DNA of 64,000 nt from Apiotrichum sp. Y4204 (lineage: Eukaryota; Basidiomycota; Tremellomycetes; Trichosporonales; Trichosporonaceae): contig JAMYHL010000020.1 of the NCBI GenBank assembly GCA_025531455.1, positions 558,001 to 622,000 of the forward strand. The letters run 5' to 3'. Positions 11,162-20,815 of this stretch are shown here, piece by piece. The position numbers were made by a program, and so were the translations under genes. The notes beneath the pieces are model-generated. The model was not told the origin of the DNA. It made no database searches and saw nothing but the letters and a program-made list of their open reading frames with translations. Within the stretch, counting starts at the first letter, position 1, and each line of letters starts with the position of its first letter.

Positions 11162-13118
11162 CTAGATATGGGCCTTGAAGAGGTTCTCCGAAATGTACTG
11201 CGCCTCCAGCTGCTTGCCCCCAAAGAAGCGTCCCGCGAGGCCCCTCTGTGCTCTCTCTGCGCCTTCAATGTCCTTGAACTCGATGTACACGTCGCCCTGG
11301 CTCATCTTGTCGACCTTGATACGAGCGACAGAACCATACTTGTCTTGGACCTCGCCCTTGACATCCTCGGCAAGCTCCAGATCCCAGTTGCGTTCCGTCT
11401 CTTCGTCAGGGTTGAACATATTGGAAACCATGAGGAAGTGAGTTGGGCGCGAGAGTTCGGGTTTGGGCTTTGGTGGTGCCTTAGTGGCTTCCGGGACATC
11501 GCGACGAGCAAGCTTGTACATCAGCTCGCGACGACCAGCGGCGTCGAGTCGGCCACCCCCGCGACGACCACGTTCGTTATCGTCGTCGTCAACCTCGGCT
11601 GAGCGCTCCTCTACTGCTTGAACCCGAATTGTCTTGTCGGCCAATTCGAAGCCGTTCATGGCATCGAGGGCCATCTGCGCAGAAGCCAGTTCGGCGAACT
11701 GAACGTAAGCAGTGCCCTTGCTATTGCCGACGATATCCGTGTGAAGGTCAACAAATTCAATGTCGCCGAACGGTTCAAACACTTGGCGGACATCCTCACG
11801 GCTGAGGCTGTCAGAGAGGTTGGAGATGAAAACTCGGTGATGGGGGATGGGGGCATTGGCGTGGTCCTCGGGATCGACACCTGGTGGGAGAAGAAGCCCA
11901 ACAGAGAGCGGAGGGAAGCGGAACTTCTTTTCGCGATCACGACGGTCACGGTCACGGCCCTTAAGGTTCTTGATCAGCGCACGATAGTCGATATCTCCAT
12001 GGGAAGAGTCGCTAAGGTTGATCTGTATCGGAATGCCCATAACGTAGGTGCCGGAAAGCGCCAGAGCCTTGCTCACGAGATCGATGGAAGCGAGCTCCAC
12101 ATATCCCAGTCTGTGGTCAGCGTGATGCGTCCAGCACGTGACTTACCCCTTGGACCGACGCGACTTGTCGAAAACGAGACGGGCATCTCGGACTGATCCA
12201 CGGCCGAGCTTGTCCTCGAAGAAAAGACCGAGGTCCTGCGCTGAGAGACTGGCAGCAAGCTGCGACACAAATACAGACCGCTTGTCCTCGTTGCCATCTT
12301 CGATCGGTGTCCTGCTGTTATACTGCTGTCAGTACTGGTCATGCAATAAGGTTTCTTACATTATCACGGCGGGCACGACGCTCCTCTTGCATTTCGCGGT
12401 CGCGGCGCTCGCGTTCACGTTCCTTTTCCTCGCGCGTCATACCGCGAATACGAGGAGGAGAACGCTCACGGTCGCGGTCGCGACGGCGGTCATCGTCTCG
12501 GTCACGGCTGCGGTGTTCCCTGTCTTTCTCCGACTCGCGGTCACGCTCACGTTCACGTGTACGGTCTCGGTCTCGCTCACGATCACGATCACGTTCGCGG
12601 TCTCGTCCGCGGTCCCGGTCACGTTCGCGGTCTCGTTCGCGGTCCCGGTCTCGGTCATAATCGCGACTCCGATCGCGCTCACGGTCTCTGCGGCTGTCAT
12701 CGTCGCGGTGCCTCATCTCCCTTTCGCGTTCGCGCTCACGCCTGCGACGGCGGCGCTCTTCCCGCTCCTCTTCGGTCTCGTCGTCGCGGTGGCGGCGCTC
12801 GCGCTCGCGGTCACGGTCGCGGTCGCGGTGGCTGTCTCGGGAGCGATCGCGGTGGTCATGGTCACGGCCCCTTTCGCGGTCACGGTCGCGGTCGCGGTCA
12901 CGGTCATCACGGTGACGGTGGGACCTTGTTCTGTCACGATCATCTTCGTCATCCTCGCGATGACGCTTCTCACGTTTACTGTAGGTGTCAGCAGATGAAG
13001 GAAAAGGGCACGGGCCGGTCGAAGAAATGTGGATAACAACGTACGCGGTGAGTTCAGGTGTGCGGTCACGGCTGCCCGGGAGGGGACGGGCATCTCCCAT
13101 GGGCGGCGTCTCTGACAT
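11162..13118 (-). CDS. RBM39: RBM39/Rsd1-like splicing factor (RD-rich, three RRMs)
   Basis: A nuclear SR-related splicing factor of the CC1/RBM39/Rsd1 family, which links U2 snRNP and U2AF. From 13118 the N-terminus is MSETPPMGDARPLPGSRD, followed by about 200 residues of Arg/Asp/Glu-alternating repeats encoded by a near-hexameric CGGTCG/CGGTCA repeat (about 12380-12960). RRM1 contains KRSVFVSQLAASLS. RRM2 contains HRVFISNLSDSLSREDVRQ and GTAYVQFA. The C-terminal UHM-type RRM contains MFNPDEETERNWDLEL and the R-x-F motif (GRFFGG), as in RBM39 and U2AF65. A 5' intron (GTACGT donor, CTGACACCTACAG acceptor, about 12990-13045) is in frame and must be removed from the naive ORF. It is transcribed divergently from ALG1. 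Confidence 0.9.
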
Positions 13119-13852
13119 TGTTCAGCACTGGCTTTATCGTGAACTGTGTGTCTCTTAGTTGTACTGATGATGATCGACTATGTCGAGAGAGAATGAATAA
13201 GGAAGATAACAACCTGGGATGGAGTGGTTGGATTGGAATTGGGATGAGAAATGAGTGCAACGCAGGAAGGAACAAGTCATCAGGCAGGGGAAGGGGGCAA
13301 GTGGTGGTGAAGGGAGGAGGCAGCCCAAGAGCATCCGATTTTTCACAAAAACTGTATTACCGTGGTGGCTGGTGCCGGACATTAGGATTAGTGTATTAGT
13401 CCAGGTACAGTGATTATTAATAAACGACAATGCCCGGGTAAAACGGAATTATTTTACTGTGGCAGTGGTTGCATGGTTGCATGGGTTGATTCTGGTGCGG
13501 GGACCCCGGTTTCCCAGCCTGGGTGGCATATGGGGGTTTGTGATTGCCGGAATGGAATTGTGCCAGTTGTGGGTGAAACGATTGGCGAGGAATTCCACAC
13601 ACGGACATGGACGGAGATGCGGAGATGCGGACATGAATCGATGAATCCATGACGTGTGTCGGTTTCCCGAAAAGAGTGGCATCGGCGCATCGGCACACGA
13701 GACAGCGAGACCACAAGCCAAAGACCGAGAGCATCGTCTCTCACGCTCTCCCCCTCGTCGTTCTCAACGCTCTCACACTCATCACACACACATCCTCTCC
13801 TTCTCCCTCACTCCTCACATCCCCACTCTATCCACACTCCTTTCCTCGCCCT
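13119..13852. other. Divergent promoter region of RBM39-like and ALG1 genes
   Basis: No gene is supported. The last 120 bases before ALG1 are strongly pyrimidine-rich with CACA repeats, a typical leader. ORFs in both directions overlap and carry no domain. Confidence 0.6.
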
Positions 13853-15608
13853 ATGGGCCTCATATCCCTCACACGGCGCGGCCTCGTGCGCGGCGGGCGC
13901 GGCGTACACGCCGTTGCCAGCTCGCTCACCCCGCTGCAATTCTTCGGCATCGTTGCAGCCGCCATTGTTGGGCCCCCAGTCATCTTTCTCGCGATGTACG
14001 CGCGGCGGGTCCGAAAGCGGCCTTCGAGGCGCCGAACTGCTACTGTTCTTGTCCTTGGTGACATTGGTCGGTCACCGCGAATGATGTACCACGCTGAGAG
14101 CCTCGCGCGCGCCGGCTGGGACACGTACCTTGTAGGCTATGGTGGTGAGTGTTCTCGAGAATGGGCACACCCCGGGCGTCTGTTCTGACAGCATAGACAC
14201 TGCTCCGATTCCGTCTCTTCTCGAAACACCGCTCGTTCATTTCCGCTTCCTCGCCAACCCACCACGCCTTTTCCTTCGTCTGCCATGGATCTTGAGAGCC
14301 CCGATCCGTGTTGTTTACCAGGTGGCTTCTGTTATGTACCTGTGTGTCTGGGCGATCCCGTGCAACACCCAGATCCTCCTTGTCCAGGTATGTTCCAGCT
14401 CGTTGGACCTCTGGCTGCGATGATACTGGCCTTGCTAACTGTACAGAATCCACCATCAATCCCAACACTGCTTCTGGCCCAGATGATCTGCAACAGCACA
14501 GGCTCCAAGCTCATTATTGACTGGCATAACACGGGCTACTCAATTCTTGCCATGCGCGTTGGTCCCCAGTCGCGTCTTGTTCAGTGGGCGGAGAAGTGAG
14601 CTTCAAGGTTTTCTGGCAAGCTAACAACAGGTGGGAGCGTTCGTTTGGTCAAAAGGCCTACTGCCATCTCTTTGTCACACATGCTCTGGAAGAGTTCCTT
14701 GTTAAAGAGTGGCATCTGAAGGGGCGCACTGCCGTTCTTCACGACCGTCCACCATCCAACTTCCGCCGCACGGAAGTCAGCACTCAACTGAATGTAAGGC
14801 CGCCCCATAGTGCACCTCCTGACCCCAGCTCTTCCGTCGTATTACACCGACACTCCGGCCTCCCCTTCCTGAGGGCCTCAACTCCAAGGACATCCGTCAT
14901 ACTGCCTTCACAGAAATTGGTCCCTCTGGCCCGCAGCTGCGCGACGATCGTCCGGCATTTATCTTCTCCTCAACGTCTTGGACTGCGGACGAGGACTTCA
15001 GCTACCTCCTCAAGGCTCTTGATGATTATCAGGCAGTTAAATCTGAAGGCAGCCGTGACCTTCCCCGATTGGTTGTTATTATTACGGGCCGCGGTGAGCT
15101 TCGCGCTCCGTTTGAGGCCGAGGTTGCCCGCCGCGAGGACAACGATCTGTGGCCGGATATTTGTGTGCGGTGTACCTTCGTTTCGGCTCGCGACTACCCT
15201 CTCCTCCTTGGATGCGGTGATTTGGGCATCAGCATGCACCAGTCGTCGTCTGGACGTGACCTCCCAATGAAGGTGGTTGACATGTTTGGATGTGGGCTTC
15301 CAGTACTCGCCCGAGGGTTCGGTTGTCTTGACGAGCTGGTGACCGACGGCGTTAACGGGCGTATTTTCAACACTCCTCAGCAGCTCGGTGAACAGCTCGT
15401 CGACACTCTGGAAGGATTCCCGGCCGCCCCTAAGCTTGAGGCACTCAAGTCGTTTTTCAGGCCTGCGTCCAGAAGGAACAGCTGGCGGCGCAAGGTTCTG
15501 AGGCCAGGCGTGGAGCCTGACTGGTCCACTTGGGACGAGAACTGGGATGCGGTGATGAAGATGAGCGTGTTGGACTTTAAGCGCAGCGCTCTGGAGGATG
15601 ATCAATAG
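13853..15608 (+). CDS. ALG1: ALG1, chitobiosyldiphosphodolichol beta-mannosyltransferase
   Basis: Adds the first mannose to GlcNAc2-PP-dolichol on the cytosolic face of the ER, an essential step of N-glycan assembly. The N-terminus has a membrane anchor (LQFFGIVAAAIVGPPVIFLAM) and then VLVLGDIGRSPRMMYHA, the family signature. Other conserved parts are LIIDWHNTGYSI, VLHDRPPSNFR, FIFSSTSWTADEDF and the GT-B donor-site stretch GISMHQSSSGRDLPMKVVDMFG, then ELVTDGVNG. Several short introns interrupt it (near 14143-14190, 14387-14445, 14596-14630 and 14792-14830). The stop is at 15606-15608, only 46 bp from the converging stop of TRS31. Confidence 0.93.
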
Positions 15609-15654
15609 TCGGATGCATGTAGTAGCTGCAGAGAAGTACAATTACAAGGAGAGT

Positions 15655-16626
15655 TCACTTGCCGAGCGCGGCCTCACGCTCCATGACACGCTGATCGAGC
15701 TTGACGAGAATGACTGTACGCTGCGGGTACTGGTCTGTCGAGACTGTATGCGCCGTGACGCGTGCTGGCTGTCGATGTTAGCAGGTCGACGTTATTCGGA
15801 GACGTACGACATCAAGTCCGTCCAGAACCCCCTCAACGATGCCAGCCGTGAACGCCTCACAGCTCAACTGGGACATGTCCTTCGGGATCGATATGTGTTG
15901 CGTAAGTGGCGGCTGGTTCATGGTTATCATGTCTGCGAGTCAGCAACGGTCCACAAGTCCAGAGCTCTGCGAGAAGCCGAGACCAGCGATGGCCAGCTCC
16001 TCAACACAGCGACTTTGAGTGTCCTGCCTCCAGGACCCTGTAGTGTACCCACATTCATCCTCCCCTTCAACACTCCGCTCTAGCCCATCCGCAGCCCGTC
16101 CAAAGCAGTACTTGTACACGTGGGTGTGCACAAACTGGAGAATGGGAATCAGGCGGTGTTCGCGACGCGGGTCCTAGGACGTTAGCGCTGCGGCAACAAG
16201 CTCCCCACCTTCATGTTCGCCGCCTGCGCATTCCGCAAAAGAAGGAGCGCGAGAATGCGCTGTCCAGTCTCGTATCCGAGGGACGTGAGCCTGCTGTCAG
16301 TAATCCATCTCCAACCCGTCCTCGCTCTGTCTCCAGCAGCCTCGTTCCACTACGCACCGCTTCTCGAGATCAGCCACGCTGTCCACCCTGCTCTGGGAGT
16401 ACGCGACAATCTCGGCAAACATGAACGCCCACGCGCCAAGCGACACCTCTGCCCCGCGCGAGCGGTTCAGTGGCCGGTCGATAATGTTCGTCCCCCCCGA
16501 GTTGGCCGTGCCGAGGTGTGAGACGTGCGGGCTGTGCCGCGAGTCGCGGATCGAGCGCTGCGCCTGTGACACGGTCGAGGTCGACGTGTTCGCGCTGTAG
16601 CTGTACAGCGGGTTCTGGGCGGACAT
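15655..16626 (-). CDS. TRS31: TRAPP complex subunit Trs31/TRAPPC5
   Basis: Core subunit of the TRAPP tethering complexes (Rab1/Ypt1 exchange factor) acting in ER-Golgi traffic. It starts at 16626 with about 45 low-complexity residues (YSYSANTSTSTVSQAQ). The TRAPPC5 core follows: NIIDRPLNRSRGAEVSLGAW, VDSVADLEKR, LGYETGQRILALLLLR, ILQFVHTHVYKYCFGRAADG and MSQLSCEAFTAGIVEG. It ends VKLDQRVMEREAALGK. Five exons are read; the last intron has a GTACGT donor and a GCTAACATCGACAG acceptor. It is convergent with ALG1 and divergent from RPA49 over 258 bp. Confidence 0.9.
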
Positions 16627-16884
16627 TACGGCGACGGGAGATGAAGGTAGTTGGAAACGATGCAAGTTCTCGCGTTGTGACAGTTGTCGCGGTGCACGTC
16701 ACTGCATTTGGCCCAACAGGGCCCAAGAGAGTTGACCCCCAGGACTGAGTGACGTGCAGACACGGAGATGATGTTGATCTCCACCGAAATTTATCCCCGC
16801 CTCATGGCCTCCTTGGCCTGACGAGATTTTGACAAGCGCGATGGTCCTCACAACAGCTCAACACACCATCACCCACACGCTATC

Positions 16885-18345
16885 ATGTCCGCACCCGAGA
16901 ACAAGAAGAAGCGCAAGTCGACGGGAGGGCGCTCTGTGACCGTTGAGATTGAGGAGGCGACGACAGGCGCCGGACCAGCCTTTGGTGAGCTGCCCCAAGC
17001 GTCACGCGACGACGGCCAGCGATCCCGATGCTGACGACAGTCAACTTTCCCTCCGTGAAGCCGAACAAGGACACGCCGTTTACGGTCTACTCGCGCGACC
17101 CGGGATCGAAGCTCGAGCTGTCGAAGCAGCAGTCGTTGATAGCAGGCGAGACGGGCGATGTCGAGTACTTTTCCACCAACCGCGACCGGCAGGCGGGCGA
17201 AGGCGGCGACTGCAACTATGTCGCGGCGCTGTACGACCCGGAGACCAACAAGGTCGTCTTGTCCCCGACACCGCTGTATCTTCTTGCGCACCGTGTGAAG
17301 CGCCAGCGGACAGAGCTCGGCGCCGCCATGCCCTCCAAGGAGCTGTGGAAGGCGAAGCGTAATGACCTCGGCGAGACGTTCGGAACGCGCAAGGCCAAGT
17401 CGCAGATCCGGGCGGAGGAGCGCAACAAGGTCGATATAAGCGCGATGGCCTCGGTGAAGAACACGCTCGTCAACAGCATTGAGGGCATTGACGCCAACGA
17501 CGGTATGTGGTGATCTGCACACCAAAACTGACGCTCAGGCCCCGCTGCCCCCTCTGAATTCATCCCCAAACCCGACCTCGAGACCAAGAACCCGGCCGAG
17601 GTGTACCCCCGCTCCTCCATTCTCCCGAATGAGGAGTGGAGCTCGATTGATGTGCGCGCGATCGCCCAGGCCGCGGACGACCGTGCCCGCTGCGCTCTGT
17701 TGCCATACGGTCGCTGTCGATGGGTCGAGAACAAGATGCGTGCGGCGGTGGACGGACCAGCGCAGAAGCGCAAGGACAGCCTGTGAGTAGGATGATTCTG
17801 AGTGGGAATTGGCGTCTCCGAGGCTGACGACCAGGCGGATGCTCTACTACCTCTCGTGTCTTCTTGGGTTCTACCACTTTGCACCGCATCTGCAAAAGAC
17901 CTCCATGTCCGACCTTCCCGCCAAGTTCCCCGGCATGCCGCAGGCCGTGCTCCGCGGCCTTCTCCAGCGCTTCGCTGAGCCGTCGGGAAAACGTTACACA
18001 GTCACGGAAATGACCAAGACAAAACTGCAGACCTGGATCGCCACGTGCTTCCTGGCGTGTGACTCGTGGTCGGTGGACATCGGCAAGGTCGCCCAGGAGC
18101 TCAAGCTGCAGCCTGCCAAGTGAGTGGAATGGATCTGCGTTGTGTTCCTCCAGAGTGATAGCTAACACCGCAGGGTGACTGACTTCTTCAAGTCGCTGGG
18201 CTGCAGCGTCGATATCATGAGCCCGGCAGAGCGCGAGAAGAGGGAAATGTCCGTGGCCGAGGCGAACAAGCACCGCCGTGCAGTGCTCAAGGCGCCCGTC
18301 AAGTTCCCGAAGACGAAGCGCAGGGGACCTGCGAAGCGGGGTTAA
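16885..18345 (+). CDS. RPA49: RNA polymerase I subunit RPA49 (A49)
   Basis: Subunit of Pol I that forms the A49-A34.5 heterodimer and supports initiation and elongation on rDNA in the nucleolus. It starts MSAPENKKKRKSTGG at 16885. The N-terminal dimerisation part contains VNFPSVKPNKDTPFTVYSRD and YVAALYDPETNKVVLSPTPL. The linker contains SKELWKAKRNDLGETFG. The tandem winged-helix part starts EVYPRSSILPNEEWSSID and continues MLYYLSCLLGFYHFAPHLQ and KVTDFFKSLGC. The C-terminus is basic (KFPKTKRRGPAKRG). Four introns are seen, the first near 16984-17039. Confidence 0.92.
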
Positions 18346-18702
18346 GTGACGCGGACGCGGGTCACGTCACATTGAAAAGGCAGATAGGATAACGCCAACA
18401 CACTTACACCGGACACACTATTGCGCCCGGCTTCACTCACAGCGCCAGCCCAGGCCGCGCTCACTCGGATATCACAAACATATAGATTTTTTCATGGCAT
18501 GCTACAGGGTATGTGGTATCGGGCCGTGCAGCCGTGCGGGGAATAAGCCATAGGGCATACAAGATATACAATGACGACACATTCTACGCGTCGTGACGGA
18601 CAATGTTCACAATAGGTATGGATAGGACATGGCAAGGTGGTCTGGGTCGTTCCGGACGGTCGTGTCGTACAGGTCATTTACTTATCAAATTCTTCACAAT
18701 CC
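18346..18702. other. Convergent 3' spacer between RPA49 and a hypothetical gene
   Basis: About 360 bp, locally A/T-richer (18480-18640). It is probably the 3' UTRs of the two converging genes. No gene is seen. Confidence 0.6.
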
Positions 18703-20030
18703 TCACCGGCGGGTTCGCGCCCGCTTGGCGCCACGGCGGCCGGGTGGGATGTACTCGTCGTCGCTGTCCTCAACCTCATCCTCCGGGAGGGAGAGCGGCG
18801 AGCTCGGGGCAGGTGACGGGGAGAGGATGGTCAGCGGCGAGGCGGACCGCCGGGGGTCAAGCCCCGGCGCCAGTGTGTCTGGGTTAGAGAGCGCGGGGGT
18901 GCACACCGCGCTGCGGGGCATCTTCATGGCCTTGGTAGGGCGGGAACCCGGCTCCGCTGAACGCCGGGGGGTAGTTGCCCGCGAGTCATTCAGGACCGCG
19001 GCGAGGGACATCTGGCTCGGCGCCGCCTCGAGAGGAGACGGCTGCCGCATGGGGCGATACGCGGGAGGAGTGACCTCCCAGGCGCGCGCGGCGGCAATAC
19101 TGGCACTCGCGCGATTGATCGCGTCGACAGGGACGCTCGGCCGCTCAGGCGTAGGCGACACACTCGCCTTGAAGCGCTTCGTGCCGTCCATCGACTGCAG
19201 GCTGAGCGATACGCCGCTGGTCAACGCCGCCGCTGTCGCGCGGTCGACGATTACTAGGTGCAGGCCCTGCGCATTCGGCGTCGGGTCAATCGAGCAGTAC
19301 CCGCGCTTCTTCCCGGCAACTCTTGGGGGCGGCGCCAAGTGCGCTCCTCCCTTGCCTGTACGGCCGGGGTGCGGTGGCACTGGAGTGCCCAGACGTGGAG
19401 GCACCGGGGTCCCCAGGACAGGCAGCGGGGTTGCGGCGCGAGTGGACGGAGTCGCGGGGTAAGGAGAAACGCGGGGCAGCTCTTTACGCGGCGGCACAGG
19501 GGTTCCAAGGAGCAGTGGTGTACCCGCGCGAGAAACCAACGGCGAGGGGGCGATACTCCGACTTCCGGGTTGGAAGATTGCGGGGGACTCTGAGCGCGAG
19601 CGCGCTGGCGTGGCGAAATGGGATGGCGCGGTGGTCGGCCGTGGCTCGGTGAGGGGAAGTGGCAGCGCCTGTGTCGACTGTGGCGGCGTCAGGGTGAGGG
19701 TGTACTGCGGCGGCGAGGATGAGAGCCCGAGCCGCTGTGGGAGCGGCAAAATGTCGGAAAAACGGTGCCGCTCACGCTCGTGCAGGTGCTGCACGCTGTT
19801 GTTCATGAGCGCAATGTTGCGCTGCAGCTGGACCTGGAAACTCGAGCGGTGGGCATCATAGTCGTCCAGCCTCGGTGGCTGGGAGGTGTGGGTTGCGCGT
19901 CGAAAAGGCATCTCGTGTCGGTGTGGACGACTACCATCAGTTCAGATCACAAGTTATATCCTCACGGGCTCGGGCTGCGCGGCGACGGCTTCGGTGACGA
20001 GGATGACTGGTCATTGTCAGTCGGACTCAT
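18703..20030 (-). CDS. Disordered hypothetical protein with GTPVPP repeats
   Basis: Two exons: 19966-20030 and 18703-19930, joined over a 35-bp intron (GTGAGG donor, GGTAG acceptor), giving 430 aa in frame. The long ORF alone would start at 19911, but MSPTDNDQSSSSPKPSPR joins in phase to RPHRHEMPFRRATHTS. Residues 50-110 have a possible helix (FQVQLQRNIALMNNSVQHLH). The centre is Ser/Pro/Thr-rich with three GTPVPPR/H units. Then comes a better ordered patch KKRGYCSIDPTPNAQGLHLV. The tail is acidic, then basic (EDSDDEYIPPGRRGAKRART), a likely nuclear signal. The SP/TP sites suggest a phosphorylated nuclear protein. I do not recognise a family. Confidence 0.65.
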
Positions 20031-20313
20031 TGTTATTGTTTATGTTTGTGTGGGGTGTGTGTGTCTGTGTTGTGTAGTGTTGTGTGTGTGTGACAGACAG
20101 AGTCTATCCGCATCGCCATGAATGCTGTGTCACACAAGCACTATCTGAGGCTTCGGTCTCAATGGATGACGTCTGGAATGGAAAGAATGCGACAACATGG
20201 GACAGCGACGAACCGACAGGGGGTTGAGTGCTGAGCAAAGCTTGTGTCAGTCGCGGTGGCCATGCCTCCCGAGACGCGGTGACAGCCCAGCACACCGTCT
20301 GCAACAGCCTTGC

Positions 20314-20815
20314 TCAGAACCTCAGGCCCGGGTGGCTTCTTCCATTCTGAGACCGAAGCAAAACAATCGACGCACTACACACAGAAGTGCCACACAGCCA
20401 ACTTACCCCGATGGACACGGTGCGGAGAAAGGGACTGAGACCTGTACGGGTGCGCCTGGGCGCCGAGTGACTGGGGCGACCCCGCGATGCCGACTGCGTC
20501 GGGGAATCATAGCGGGAGCGGCGGTGCGTTGCATGTCGCACATTGGAGTCGGAGAGCGCACCGCTCGTCACGGTAGGAACCTCAAACCACGCAGTCGTCG
20601 AGGTCGGAGGTGTCTGCGGTTCGCTCTCCCAGTCACTCAATGTCGGACTTGGCGCGAGGCTCGGAGTGTTTCGTGAACCAACATACAGGGGTGTGAGTCG
20701 CTCAGACTTGACCTAGAGTCAGGACAGACCAGGACAGACCCAGCACGCCGCTCACGTTTTGGCCATGCTGAGTGGCGGAATGGGTGGATCGCGAGGTGGG
20801 AATCGAGGGAGCCAT
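20314..20815 (-). CDS. Hypothetical disordered protein, 3' end uncertain
   Basis: A first exon (20756-20815, MAPSIPTSRSTHSATQ) joins over a 43-bp intron with a CTGAC branch (20713-20755) to a second exon (20407-20712) reading VKSERLTPLYVGSRNTPSLA, then LSDWESEPQTPPTSTTAWF. The join is in phase, and the Ser/Pro/Thr content fits coding sequence. After TVSIG there is a good GTAAGT donor at 20406. Several acceptors are possible: one in-frame 60-bp removal gives a stop near 20314; others would extend the gene to about 20104. I cannot choose between them. No family is recognised. Confidence 0.45.

Noticed and set aside
12138..12998. Plus-strand ORF rich in Val/Ala/Thr opposite the RD repeats
   Set aside because: It is the reverse reading of the hexameric repeat in the splicing-factor gene; membrane-like appearance is an artefact.
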